Part shown: piece by piece, positions 11,620-23,825 of the stretch | Layout: each line of letters begins with the position of its first letter | How positions within the stretch are numbered: the first letter of the stretch is position 1 | Assembly (NCBI GenBank): GCA_007922305.1 | Contig: ML677341.1 | Location: 70,202,911-70,266,910 of the forward strand | DNA from: Dermatemys mawii | Lineage: Eukaryota; Chordata; Testudines; Dermatemydidae | Direction: 5' to 3' | Length of the DNA stretch: 64,000 nucleotides | Program-made: the position numbers and the translations under genes | The notes under the pieces: model-generated | Seen by the model: only the letters and a program-made list of their open reading frames with translations | Told to the model about the DNA's origin: nothing | The model's database searches: none

Positions 11620-13611
11620 GTAACAAATACAGCTTGACAACACTTTTCAGTTTGGTTTACAGACTGGCATATGCTATGAATTTTTGTATTCATAATATCA
11701 GATCATACTTGCGTGGAAATCAATAGATTGATCCAAGGATCAATAGATTGATGCTCATTCTGCCTATTTTTGGTATGCTTGTTCACAACAGTGGTGAGTT
11801 CTATCAGACAAAGCAAGAGTTAGGACAGCTGGCTGATTTATGGGAAATAATAAATCAAGTGCCCTTTAGGTTTTTTTAATAAAAAACTCAACAATTACAA
11901 TATTCCATAGTAAAAACCAAACACTACCACTTACAGTGCTTTGAACTTTTTTTATAGAATATTGGTGCATTTTATATTTGATTGATGTAATAAACAATGG
12001 GCTAGATTCAACCCTCTGAATTCTGTAGGCATCACTGTGTAACTCAACAATCTGATTTCTTGATTTGATGATCACAGCATGTCATAAATCAGAGTGCAGG
12101 CTATGGTTTGATTTCTGTGCTAGACTGCAAAAATCTCTAGGACTGAAGGAGTAATTTACAGTGTAGATTAACTGTATAGTAAAATTAACCTTTTTTAAAA
12201 AAGACAGAGTCTCCCAGGCACCATAAATCCTAGTGGACAACTTGAATACACTCATTGTTAAGCAAATTTCCAGAGTTATTTTTTTTTTCTTATTCCAAAG
12301 GACTACGTGTGGAGATGCCATGTTCAAACATACTTTTGCAATGCAAATGAAACTTCAGATCTGAATAAATTTAAGATTAGAGCTGCAAAATAATGTGGTT
12401 GGATTTTGTGGTTTACACAGTCCAGGATCTTACTGGACTTTTAGTTTTGCTGCACTTAAAAAGGCCATCATTGCCCCATGTAAATAAATGGGATCTGTTG
12501 TCTCAATGAGTGGGTATTTATGTGGAAAATAAGGGAGTTCCACACACAAATCCTTGCATGCTGTATTTACAAGATCTTGCAGATTATTTAGTAAATGAAG
12601 TACATTAATTATTTTTTAAATTACAGTGGAGTTAAATACAAAATGTGTTGTCAGTTGCTATACAATTTGTGTTGACTTGAATTTTGGATTACCATATTAT
12701 TCACAACAGCATAGGTTATACATGTGCTAATTAAAATATTATAGCAACCCACACCATCACATATTTTGCTTATGCCGTTTGCTTTCTCCATTTCTTAATC
12801 CTTTCATTTTTAGCTTCTGGGTTATTTTCTCCTTTGAAGCACATTAGTTGCTATTGAAACAATGTTGTCATTGGTATAGACAGAATTTCATGACCTCCAC
12901 CTGCAGTATAAAGTTAACTGACAGCATTTAAAAAATGTAAAATCGTGTTCTGTGAAATACAAATGTTTACATAATTATCATGAACATGTACAGTGGGTTA
13001 TAGTAACAATATTCATTTTTGTAGAGATGTATATGATCTTTATATTCAGTGATGAATATGGTTTATGGTTTAATACTAAATAATACATACAGAAGAAAAG
13101 AAACAAATATTGGCTTTGATTTAGGAAAGTATTCCTAATGAGACAAATTTAAACATGTCCCCACATGCTTTCCTGAATTGGAGCCATTAGTTAACTAAAG
13201 GAGGGAAGTCATGTTGCTTCAGTTTAAATTGGTGCAAACATCACACCTTTATTTAAACAGGGGCAATTGATATGTGTAGACAAACCCGGAGTGTAATTCT
13301 ATACAGCCTGAGCACAGAGGGAAAGAACAGCAGCAATGGAATAGCCCTTCCACAAAATACTATATGAAAACATTGTCAAGACTTATGACGTCACCGCATG
13401 CCTTCATATGAGCTCAAGAAGCAAATGCTCTGTCTAGAAGAGGAAACAAAAGCTAAAAAGGGAATGCCCTTTCCCCTAGATCATATTCATATTGATCTAA
13501 ATCTTCATTCCTACACTGGATCTGGGATGGGTTGGGGGGTTCTGATTTCTGGCAGACCCAAAACACCATCCTTAGTCTGTGGTACAGTATCTCACAGTCA
13601 TGGGAAGTGTT
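11620..13611. other. Intron 1, first part; no element recognised
   Basis: AT-rich intron sequence without recognisable repeat or exon. Confidence 0.5.
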
Positions 13612-13875
13612 GTGTTGTGGTTGATAAGGCATTGGCTTATGAGTCAAAACACAGGGGGGCAGATCCTCAGCTGGCATAAATTGCCATAATTACAGATCTG
13701 ACCCCAGGGCTCTCTTCCAACATTGCCGTTGGTTTTCTTTGTGATCTTGGGCAAATCACTCTATGCTTCTGTTTCTCTATAAACATTATTGTCCTTATTT
13801 TGCATATGTACCTTTATAAAGTATTTTGATACTTATACAAATGCTAAGTTAGTTCTAAACATTATTATTACTACT
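13612..13875 (+). repeat. MIR-like (CORE-SINE) fragment
   Basis: The 5' part GTGGTTGATAAGGCATTGG resembles a tRNA-derived SINE head. The 3' part has GTGATCTTGGGCAAATCACT, then CTTCTGTTTCTC, then a tail with AAAGTATTTTGATAC and ATTATTATTACTA. That is the order found in MIR-type SINEs. It is heavily diverged and has an apparent insertion in the middle (about 13650-13710). Confidence 0.6.
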
Positions 13876-15841
13876 CTACTTTGAATTATATTTCCATTAT
13901 TTAACACTCATTTCCTTTCAACTATCAAGTGGAATATAGAACCTTTTAAAGAACAATGAACTTTCCCTATGGCTCTGGCATTATGTTAGTCATCAACTAT
14001 GCGCTTCTTCTGTCTCTATTTTTAGGTGTTGCAGTTGCAAGGGTGTTTTGTTTTGGCTTTTTTAGTGTGTAATATGAATCTAAAGAAAAAGAGCAATGCT
14101 TAAGTAACAGATTATTTGGGGAACTGGAAATCAGACGACTTTCTGATGCTTCTTCATTGTCTTGCTCTCATTCTCATTTAAGTGCCTATCTCTGTGTAGA
14201 GGGCTTAAATGGAAACAAAGTAGTATATATGCTTTGTCCTGGCCTCCTGCACAAATGTACTGAAGTAAAGTTTTCTGATTTTATACAAATGTAGGGTGAA
14301 ATTCACCTCTATGCGGAGAGTCAACGCAAGACACATATATCACTTCAGGTCCATGCAAGCCCTCAAAATAGAGACAAGGACTTAAGTAGCATATACACCT
14401 TGTACTGGGGTCTCCTCACTGTGGGGAATTTTGCTCAGAAGATTTCCTCAAGGAGCTGTTTTGAGAGCAATATAATGAGCAAGAATCAGTAAGTTATTGT
14501 ATTTTTAAGAAATAATATTGATGAACTCATCAGTTTGTACCCTACTTAAATCAAACATAGGAGATGAACAAAACAGATTTAGAAAATGTGAGGGCCTTCG
14601 ACCCTGGGAGATATAGAACAGTAGATGTTTCACTAGATGTTAATTCTTCTGATCAGAATGGGAGTTCTCATTTTTATATGAATATCACATAATATTGCTG
14701 GGAAACAGATTTTCAACAGTTATTTTTAGTAATGGATGAACCTAAAATCTTGTGATTCAGTTGGGGAAATTGATCCAACATTACTGTAATTATGTGCATC
14801 CACAAAATGGAATTGGAAATATTTTCTTTGAGATTTTCAGTATTTCTTGGGGGTAAGGTTTGGTCAGTCCAAAAGGATGACAAGCACAATTTTCTTTTAG
14901 CGTTACTGTATTTCCATTTGCACTCCTAGATGGAATTCAGAAGTGCAGAGGCACTTGAAAATGAGAGAGTGGGGAAGTACGGGAGATAGAACAGACTTTA
15001 GTTTTTGTTCAGGCTTGTTCTTTTTCTTGAATCAGATGTTATATTTCTAAACATTTTGTAAAACATCAAGACCTATAAGAGATCCTTTGATAGACACAGT
15101 ATTTAAAAGAGAAACTTCTCTCCCTTTCTTCTGGAGAAACTTCAAAGTTCTGAAAATTTTTAAATTATGCTGTTTGTTATCCTTTCTTTGGGCAGCAAAA
15201 ACAGAATTTGCAGTTAGGGGAGCTTCCATAGGTTCACATACAAGGGTCTGTATTCACATTTCATTGCTCCTATTCTATTATTCAGTCTCCTCTTATAATT
15301 AAAATTAATATGCAATAGGACTCCACTTATGCTACCTAAGGAATTCTAGTCTGGGAAATTGGTGTGCCAAAGATTAAAGTTGTTGGATGATGAATTGTTC
15401 CAAGGTAACGACGGGAGTGGTTGACCTGTCTGCCATGAGATGGAAAGTCAGCTAGTATTTCTAGCAAAGAAAAGTAATTTGTTAAAAGAGGTGATTGTCT
15501 CAGTCTGGTTTCTAGTTGCTGTATCCATATTACGTGCAGAAAACGTTTCCCAGTGCTGCTAAGGAGCACCCATTTGACTGTCTTAGTAGAAAGGTCATGG
15601 ACTGAACAGGCCTAGAAACCAAATTGTCATTGCATTCCATGGTGGTCCTTCTAGGTCAGGGTTAAGGCAATTGTTTGGCAAAAGGGAAAGCTCGCATTGC
15701 TGTTGGTCATTCTGTACCTTTGTCTTGTCAAGGAATAAACAGGACTTCAGTTTCCAATCTGTTAATGTGACATATTCTATGGGTATTGTATTTGTCTGTT
15801 AAAAACTTATTTTATTGAGTATATACATAAGAGTTCAGTAA
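13876..15841. other. Intron 1; no element recognised
   Basis: Nothing with defined ends or coding character was seen. Confidence 0.45.
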
Positions 15842-15845
15842 ATAG

Positions 15846-16441
15846 TGTGACGGAGTCAGTCCAGAAGGGTATAAGAGAGTGCTGGAAGGCAGGTATATCA
15901 GCCTCAGGATGTGCGGATCCGTGTTCCCTTGATAGCCAAACAAAGGCTACTCCAGGCCAATCAAGACACCTGGGACCAATTAAGAAGTTTCTAGAAAGCA
16001 GCAGAAATAGCTAGCCTGATTGGGACACCTGAAGCCAATCAGGGGCTGGCTGAAACCAGTTAAAAACCCTCCTAGTTAGTCAGGTGGGTGTGGATGTCAG
16101 GAGCAGTGGGAAGAAGTTGTGCTGTTGGTGAGACATATCATACACAAGGAAGGAGGCCCTGAGGTAAGGGTGAAATGGAGTTTGAAGAAGTGGGGACTGC
16201 TGTGGGGAAGTAGCCCAGGGAATTGTATTGTGTTTTGTGGCTAAAAGGTCAGCCATCTTAGCTGATACTATTAGGGTCCCTGGGCTGCGGACAGAGGGCA
16301 GGCCTGGGCTCCCCGCTTTCTGCCTCCCCTAATTAATTATTGAGAAAGGGAGGTCACCCTGAGGCCTAGATGAGTTTCTGAGGCCCCTAAATCTGCCAGG
16401 AAGCGCAGGACCCACAAATACGGACTCGGAACTTTGTCACA
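15846..16441 (+). mobile_element. Solo LTR-like element, copy 2
   Basis: Same family and orientation as 5013-5671. It starts TGTGACGGAGTC, ends ACTTTGTCACA, and has a 4-bp duplication ATAG at 15842-15845 and 16442-16445. It lacks two blocks present in copy 1, one of about a dozen bases near 16133 and one of several tens of bases near 16325. The different target duplications show that the two copies are independent insertions and not a segmental duplication. Confidence 0.65.
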
Positions 16442-16604
16442 ATAGGTAAGAAGTCCTTAGTCCCACAGATTCTATGAATGTTCTGTACACTTTTTGCTTA
16501 GTGTCCCATTCATTATTTAAAAATAAGAAAACCCTCACAAACCCAAAGAAAAGTAAATTGTGAATTGGAATTTATTTGATATTCCAAAGAGGTAGTATGG
16601 GTAC

Positions 16605-17428
16605 ACCCATGTATAAGTTTAGAATGATCTGGATAAACTGGAGAAATGGTCTGAAGTAAATAGGATGAAATTAAATAAGGACAAATGCAAAGTACTCCAC
16701 TTAGGAAGGAACAATCAGTTATATACATATGAAACAGGAAATTACTGCCCAGGAAGTAGTACTACAGAAAAGGCTCTGGAGGCCAGAGTGGATCACAAGC
16801 TAAATATGAGTCAACATTAACATTGTTGCGAAAAAAGCAAGCAGAATTCTAGGACGTATTAGCAGGAATGTTGTAAGACACTAAAAGTAAATCTTCCACT
16901 CTACTCTATGCTGATATGACCTCAATTGGAGTATTGTGTCCAGTTCTTGGTGCCATGTTTTAGGAAAGATGTGGACAAATTGGAGAAAATCCCGAGAAGA
17001 GCAACAAAAATGATTAAAGACCAAGAAAACATGACCTATGAGACTGAAAAAAATGAATTTGTTTAGTCTGGAGAAGAAAAGACTGAAGGAGAACATAACA
17101 GTTTTCAAGTACGTAAATGGTTGCCCAAGGAGGAGGTAGATAAATTGTTCTCATTAACCTCTGAGGAGAGGACAAGAAGCACTGGGCTTAAATTGCAACA
17201 AGGTTGGTTTAGGTTGGACATTAGGAAAAAACTTCCTATCAGGATAGTTAGGCACTGGAATAAATTGCGTAGGGAAGTTGTAGAATCTCTGTCACTGGAG
17301 ATTTTTAAGAGCATATTAGGCAAACATGTGTCAGGGATGGTCTATATAATACTTAATCCTTCCATGAGTGCAGAGGACTGGACTATATGACCTCTCGAGG
17401 TCTCTTCCAGTCCTATGATTCTGTGATA
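16605..17428 (+). mobile_element. CR1 LINE, 3' end fragment
   Basis: The + strand holds the C-terminal part of a CR1-type reverse transcriptase ORF in broken frames: RRATKMIKD-like wording near 17000, then EERTRSTGLKLQQGWFRLDI and RHWNKLRREVVES (about 17160-17300). It ends in the CR1 3' terminus GACCTCTCGAGGTCTCTTCC followed by CCTATGATTCTGTGAT. It is 5'-truncated and interrupted by stops and is not functional. Confidence 0.88.
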
Positions 17429-17493
17429 ATATTTAAATAAGCTTTATATTCAAATACAATGAAACGCTTACTGAAATCACTAGTTTAAATAGC

Positions 17494-17785
17494 CAGTGGT
17501 TCTCAAACTTTTGAGAACCTCAACCCTTTTGTCCTTCCTCGGCTGCCGCGGCAGACCCTTGTATGTCCACCGAAAAGCTGCTGAATGAATTACTTCCGCA
17601 TTCGGCTGCTATTTTCGGCGGACATACCGAGCGCTCCCGAAGTAGCTCGATATGTCCGCCGAAAAGCCGCCAAATGTGGAAGTAATTCATTCAGCGGCTT
17701 TTAAGCGGCACCAGGAGCTCATGACCCCCCTGGGAGCGCTCAGCGACCCCCATGGGGGTCGCGACCCCCAGTTTGAGAGACTCTG
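17494..17785. mobile_element. hAT-like MITE with internal palindrome
   Basis: The left end CAGTGGTTCTCAAACT and the right end CAGTTTGAGAGACTCTG form imperfect terminal inverted repeats of the hAT style (CAGNG...). Inside, about 17570-17630 and 17650-17705 are long opposite-strand copies of each other, with GAATTACTTCCGCATTCGGC pairing to GTGGAAGTAATTCATTC-type sequence around a GAGCGCTCCCG centre. A weak 8-bp-like flank similarity (TAAATAGC / AAGTAGAC) is the only hint of a target duplication. It is GC-richer than its surroundings. Confidence 0.7.
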
Positions 17786-19577
17786 AAGTAGACGTCTAGC
17801 ATGTTTCTTAGAATTCACAGGATCTTTTTTTTGTAAAGTTCTTGCCATATATCACAAACTGTAGAAGCCACATGTTAGAGAAGCTGAAAAGAGATGCATG
17901 TTGCATTTCCCAGGCTTTTCCTAGATATGTTGTGTTTTTCTGAAGCTGTTTTTGATTTTTATGATTCAGTGAAATGGTTCACTTGTATTAGTTTACTTAA
18001 TCACAGGGTATGAAATAAAAAGCAGGGGTGGGAATGTAGTGGTATTATATAGGTAGAACCATTGATTTTGGAGTCTCTGAAAATGTGCAATTTTTGCAGC
18101 TGTGGGAGTCACAAACTAAAGTAGAAAAGGGACTGTACTTTATCAGCTCAATTTCAAAGTCTCTGTAGCTGTGACCATCTTGATGGAATTCAGAACTGAA
18201 CAAGTATTTCACAGTTTACAATGTATTCTACAAACCTTACCTCATTTTCTGTTTACAGAATGTCCATAGGCATGTTGTGATTTCCTCAGATTTATCAATT
18301 ATTCAAATTGTATTATGAATATTCAAGAAGTGTTGCTTACAGGTGATTGGTCAAAAACCAATGATATTTTTGTTACTGTTGGGAAGAGTGCTTCTCTTGC
18401 AAAGTCAAGCATCTATGAATTAAAAAATTGTTTTTTATTAATGTTTCTGCTGGTAAAAACTCTATCACTCAAATAGTCCCAGGGAGCAACTTGTACAAAG
18501 GGCATGGCTGAAGCTAATTCATCTCAACATTCAAATTAGTATTCACAGAAATATTTTTACATTTACCCAAATGTACTAGAGACTTATTTTTTTAAATACA
18601 TTTGTGCAGGTATATTCGGAATTTCTCTATGTTTGTGGTGAGGAGAGATGGCATAGAAACTTGAACATTTCTTTCTACCCCATTTCTGAAACTAACTTGC
18701 ACATTACAGTGACAAATAATTTCAAAAATAAAAATGTTACATCATCAGGGAGATGAAAGTTGCTGAAGTGAAAGCTTTGGAGACTGAAATCTTCTCGTTA
18801 TCTACAGTAAAGATACAGAACAGTGCATGTTTTATGCACCACCCTGCCAATGTGTACCAGCTCTGAGCTGGAAAGATAACATTACCTCTCTGGATAGAGA
18901 GTTCAGACTCCCAGCCCATTCATTCCTTATTCACTGCCAGCAAGGGGAGCAGTTAATGACAGTTGCAATCAACTAGGAACTGGGCAGAGACTGTGATCAC
19001 TTTTAGTCGCTAGCCATTTTGAGGTGGAGAGCTCCAGATCTGTTGCCAGGGCACTCAGTCATCCAGCCCACTCCAATATCTGTCTATATTATTGTTGTTT
19101 GGTTCACAGCTACTATTACTGTGTGAAGGAGAGGTCTGGTTCTTTAAAAATCCCTGTGCTGTATTAATCTCATAAACAATTCTCACTAATGATTAGGAGA
19201 ACAATTTGTGCACAATTGATTTTCAGGAAACCTAGTCATAAAAGACGGTGCTTGTAAACAGGCTCTCTCTCGTGCTTTTAGATTATAAGCAGTTTGGGAC
19301 AGGGATTATGCCTACCTGTGGTTTTGTGCAAAGCTTGGCACTGATCCTGACTGGGGCCTTCAAGTGTTACAAGCATAGGAATAAATAAATAATACTACAA
19401 TAGTAAAAGTAAATGTTGGCTATGACTGGGCCATTGTGAACAGCAGCCATCGAGAAGAACTGAAATCAAAAGAAAAGGTATGATCATATTTTTTAGGTTA
19501 TGGCTTCAAAAGAGTTTGACTGTGAATGGAAGATCGGTCTTCCCCTGAGACACCTATATTTTAAAACCTTGATCTCT
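17786..19577. other. Intron 1; no element recognised
   Basis: Nothing with defined ends was seen. Short frames are chance. Confidence 0.45.
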
Positions 19578-19664
19578 TCATAGAATATCAGGGTTGGAAA
19601 GGACCTCAGGAGGTCATCTGGTCCCACCCCCTGCTCAAAGCAAGACCAGTTCCCAGAGGCATAT
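19578..19664 (-). mobile_element. CR1 3' terminal fragment
   Basis: The sequence TCATAGAATATCAGGGTTGG and then GACCTCAGGAGGTCATCTGG is the reverse complement of the CR1 3' end. Only about 90 bases remain. Confidence 0.85.
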
Positions 19665-21183
19665 GTTTCTTCACCAGAGATTAGTCTCCTATTTTGTGCT
19701 GTGAAATGACTCTTCTTTCACTGATACACTTAGTTATGTAGTATAATAATTAAAGTTAAAGGGCCCTTAAAATTAAAAAGGTCACAGAGCAGTTTTTAAA
19801 CAAAGGGCTGGGAGAAAGCTGACAGGTGAAGAGGAGCATGTGGTTTGAACTGAGACATCCCTTAGGGGAGGATCTATTAATGGAGATTCTCTGTGTCCTA
19901 GTAAAGAGGAGATGGAAGATGATAAAATACCAGTAAGACCTGATGAGAAACAGTCAAATGAAAAATGTAATGTAATCATATAATGGCAGACAGCTAAAAA
20001 GTGACAAGTTTTTAAAGTTCTTAAATACAAATGCTAGAAGTCTAAATAATAAGATGGATGAACTAGAGTGCCTCATATTAAATGAGGATATTGATATAAC
20101 AGGCATCACAGAAACTCAGTGGAATGAGGATAATCAAAGGGACACGGTAATACCAGGGTACAAAGTATATCGGAAGGACAGAACAGGTCATGGCGGTGGG
20201 AGAGGGGCACTATAGGTGAAAGAAAGCATAGACTCAAATGAAGTAAAAATCTTAAATGAACTTAACTGTACCATAGATCTCTATGGATAGTAATTCCATG
20301 CTCTAATAATAAGAATAGAGCAGTAGGGATATATTACCAACGACCTGACTAGGATGGTGATAGTGACTCTGAAATGTCAGAGAGATTATAGAGGCTATAA
20401 AAATAAAAAACTCAATAATGGGGGATTTCAACTATCCCCATGTTGACTGGGTATATGTCACCGCAGGATGAGATGCAGAAATAAAGTTTCTTGACACCTT
20501 AAATGACTGCTTCGTAGAGCAGCTAGTCCTGTAACCTAAAAGAGGACAGACCATTCTTGATCCTAAGTGGAGCACAGGATCTGGTCTAAGAGGTGAATAT
20601 AGCTGGACCACTTGGTAATAGTGACCATAATATAATTAAATTTAACATCCTTGTGGTGTGGAAAAAACACCACAGCAACCCAACACTGTAGCATTTAATT
20701 TCAGAAAGAGAGACTACACAAAAATGAGGAATCTAGTTAAACAGACATTATAAGGTATAGTGCCAAAAGTGAAACCCTTGCAAGCTTTTTAAAGTTATGG
20801 GTTTCAGAGCAGCAGCCGTGTTAGTCTGTATCCATAAAAAGAACAGGAGTACTTGTGGCACCGTAGAGACTAACAAATTTATTTCAGCATAAGCTTTCGT
20901 AGGCTACAGCCCACTTCATTGGATGCATAGAATGGAAAACACAGTAGTAAAATAGATTTTTTTAATATATATACACACACACACACAGAGAAAACATGAA
21001 AAAGTGGAAGTTGACATACCAATTCTAAGAAGCTATTTAATTTAGATGAGCTATTATCAGCAGGAGAAATAAACCTTTTGTAGTGAGGATCAAGATGGTC
21101 CATATCAGGCATTTGACAAGAAAATGTGAAGATACTTAATAGAAATGGATTCAATTTGTGTAATGACCCAGCCATTCCCAGTC

Positions 21184-21429
21184 TCAATTTAACCCTAAAT
21201 TGATGGTATCCAATTTGCAAATTAATTCCAGTTCAGCAGTTTCTCGTTGGATTCTGTTTTTGAAGTTTTTCTGTTTTAAAATTGACACCTTCAAGTCTAT
21301 TATTGAGTGACCAGTGAGGTTGAAGTGTTCTCCTACTGGTTTTTGAATGTTATGATTTCTGATGTCAGATTTGTGTCCATTTATTCTTTTGCATAGAGTT
21401 TGACCAATGTACATGGCAGAGGGGCATGT
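21184..21429 (-). pseudogene. GIY-YIG endonuclease C-terminus of a Penelope-like element
   Basis: The 76-codon frame reads MYIGQTLCKRINGHKSDI, then RNHNIQKPVGEHFNLTGHS, then a segment ending RIQRETAELELICKLDTINL before GLN and a stop. Upstream in frame is CPSA. YIG, the R-x-x-x-H segment, PV-x-EHF-x-x-GHS and the E in RETAELE are the pattern of the endonuclease joined to the reverse transcriptase in Penelope elements, where it nicks target DNA. The GIY half and all of the reverse transcriptase are missing. A 19-bp tandem duplication (ACATGGCAGAGGGGCATGT) and a tetranucleotide run replace the upstream part. Confidence 0.85.
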
Positions 21430-21446
21430 ACATGGCAGAGGGGCAT

Positions 21447-21455
21447 GTCTATCTA

Positions 21456-21495
<40 letters not shown>

Positions 21496-21503
21496 TCTAT
21501 CTA
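21447..21503. repeat. (TCTA/TCTG)n microsatellite inside the Penelope-like element
   Basis: Tetranucleotide run of TCTA and TCTG units directly upstream of the right inverted arm. Confidence 0.95.
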
Positions 21504-22529
21504 ACCACTGTGTGTTCCATTCTATGCATCTGATGAAGTGAGCTGTAGCCTATGAAAGCTTATGCTGAAAAATTTGTTAGTCTCTAAGGTGCCACAAGTA
21601 CTCCTGTTCTTTTTAAGCTTTTTAAAGTCACCATAATAGAAGCTCAATTTAAATGTATGCCCAAAATTAAAAAACATAGTAAGAGAACCAAAAATGTGCC
21701 ACTGTGTCTAAACAACAAAGTAAAAGAAGCAGTGAGAGGCAAAAAGGCATCTTTTAAAAGGGGAAGTTAAATCCTAGTGAGGAAATAGGAAGGCACATAA
21801 ACTCCTTTACAAATGAAGTGTAAATATATAATTAGGAATTAGAACTGCAAGAAAAGAATTTGAAGGCCAGCTAGTAAAAGACTCAAAAAGTAATAGCAAA
21901 ATTTTTAAGTACATCAGAAGCAGGAAGCCTGCTAAACAACCAGTGGGGCCACTAGACGATCGAGGTGCTAAAGGAGCACTCAAGGATGGTAACGCCATTG
22001 AGGAGAAACTAGATGAATTCTTTGCGTCAGTGTTCACGGCCAGGGATGTGAGGGAGATTCCCAAACCTGAGCCATTCTTTTTAGGTGACAAATCTAAGGA
22101 ACTGTACCAGATTGAAGTGTCATGAGAGGAGGTTTTGGAACAAATTGATAAACTATCCAGTAATAAGTCATCTGGACCTGATGATATTCACCCAAGAGTT
22201 TTGATGGAACTCAAATGTGAAATTGCAGAACTGCTAACTGTAGTTGGTAACCTATCATTTAAATCTGCTTTTGTATCAAATGACTGGAGGATAGCTAATG
22301 TGAAACTAGTTTTAAAAAGTGCTCCAGGGGTGATCCTGGCAATTATACACCAGTAAGTATGACTTCAGTTCCGGGCAAACTGGTTGAAACTATGATAAAG
22401 AACAAAGTTGTCAGGCACATACATGAACATAATTTTGGGGGCGAAGAGTCAACATGGTTTTTGTAAATGGGAATCATGCTTCATTAATCTACTAGAATTC
22501 TTTGAGGGAGCTGACAAGTATGTGATACA

Positions 22530-23404
22530 AATAGAATAATCATATTCAGCAAATCATAACTTTTCCAATGACACCTCACGTGACACATTTTGTACAAGAT
22601 GCATCATTATTGTGCCATAATCATATTATAATCATACTGCTATGATGAATATAGAGTGCAGAGTGTCACAAATAGATATTGTATTTGTAATGTGTCTATG
22701 CAAGTAATGAACTGTGCTATTTACAAAGCTGGTATATTATTCAAGTAGACGTAGGGCTGAGCTGGAACACTCAGTCATTATGTTACTGTACTGATTGTTT
22801 TATAAATGTGTCTTCTTTGCAATATAGTTCTTGCCTGAAAGAGGCTCAGACTTATCCATTTAGACTAAAAATTACATGTCAGACACAATATATGTTTCAT
22901 ATAGTCTGAGGAAAAAGCTTCTTACAGATGGCCTTTCAAAAGACTGAACAAAATAGCCCTCCGTTCTTTAGACATGTTCTTATGATTAGGAAGGGACTCT
23001 GACAGTAATACACCTGGGTTCTTTATATTGTGCCACTAATCTCCATATCAAGTTTGCTCCATTTCTGAGAAATACAAAGACTTATTTTCCAGCTGGACAC
23101 ACCGAGCCTTTCTCCCCATTGTGGGAATTGGACTGTTTTTTCTAGAATGAGGGAAGTGCAAGGACTGCTTTCTGCCCTGGGAGCACTGTGTGCTCAGAGA
23201 AGTCAGGGCCTTGACTGTGAACACACCTTCCCTGCCTGCATCAGCCTCTGGAGTGTGAGTGGTGTATGAGGGGAGTATGCTGCACTCAGTAAAGCGGTGT
23301 AGTAGAAGCGTGTCCCCCTGCATACTAGGAAGCTCTGGGAAGCAAAATGATTCCCAGTTATATCCCTGGGGCAATGCAGTTCTTCACTGCTCCAAACAAA
23401 AAGC
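22530..23404. other. Intron 1; no element recognised
   Basis: No repeat with clear ends and no coding signal. Confidence 0.4.
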
Positions 23405-23825
23405 TGTGCTATAAAGACACAACTGAGGCCTGGCTTACTCTACAGGTTAGGTGACATAGGCTGTCTTGCATTGACTTAGCCGTGGAAGTGTCTTCACTTA
23501 AATTTGGCTCCCAACAACATCAGTGCCTTTCTATGCTGATTTTACTAACACCATTTTTCCAAGCAGTGGAGAGTCACGGTTGATGTAATTAGATTGACAT
23601 AGTGTGTGTGTGAAGACACTGCGTTGCTTACATTGACTGGTACTGGCTTTCAGGAGCTGTCCCACAATGCTCCACTCTGACAATACAATCGATACAGGCA
23701 CTCCTGGTGAGGACATACATCACTGACACAAGGAGCAAGTGCGCCCTCATGCAATTTAGTAGCTGCAGTGGCTGTATGCTGACATAAATTAGGTTGACAA
23801 TTTAGTAGTGTAGACCTGACCTGAG
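23405..23825. mobile_element. TIR MITE (GTCTACACTAC-type), copy 2
   Basis: The right end, TAGTAGTGTAGACCTGACC, pairs imperfectly with the left end, GGCCTGGCTTACTCTACAGG. The centre holds GGAGCTGTCCCACAATGCTC, comparable with GGGGCATTGTGGGACGGC in the copy at 8712-9068 in the opposite orientation. It is diverged and non-coding. Confidence 0.55.

Larger units (their letters stand above)
20796..21614 (-). mobile_element. Penelope-like element remnant with inverted terminal arms
   Basis: Inverted arms at about 20835-20947 and 21504-21614 pair over more than 100 bases (for example GGAGTACTTGTGGCACC with GGTGCCACAAGTACTCC). They enclose a coding remnant read on the minus strand. The insertion is bracketed by a 14-bp direct duplication AAGCTTTTTAAAGT at 20782-20795 and 21615-21628 and lies inside a CR1. 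The left end alone carries a further head of about 40 bases with GCAGCCGTGTTAGTCTG. Inverted terminal repeats and a GIY-YIG domain are established traits of Penelope-like retroelements. Confidence 0.88.
19760..22520 (+). mobile_element. CR1 LINE, endonuclease and RT remnant, split by a nested insertion
   Basis: The left part carries an apurinic-endonuclease-like domain: DITGITETQWNED near 20090-20130, then GYKVYRKDRTGHGGGRGAL, and GDFNYPHVDW near 20415-20450. After the Penelope-like insertion at 20796-21614 the same element resumes, with NKSSGPDDIHPRVL near 22160-22205 and NYTPVSMTSVPGKL near 22340-22385, the start of the reverse transcriptase. Several stops and frameshifts make it dead, and it lacks the 3' end. 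Its left end is uncertain (diverged sequence from about 19760). Confidence 0.85.

Noticed and set aside
13612..13660. tRNA gene
   Set aside because: It resembles only the head of a MIR-type SINE. A full cloverleaf is not present.
20879..21220. 113-codon minus-strand frame
   Set aside because: It runs through the PLE arm and a CA repeat in a different frame from the GIY-YIG remnant. No domain is seen.
21447..21503. CRISPR-like array
   Set aside because: It is a plain tetranucleotide microsatellite without spacers. CRISPR is not expected in a vertebrate.
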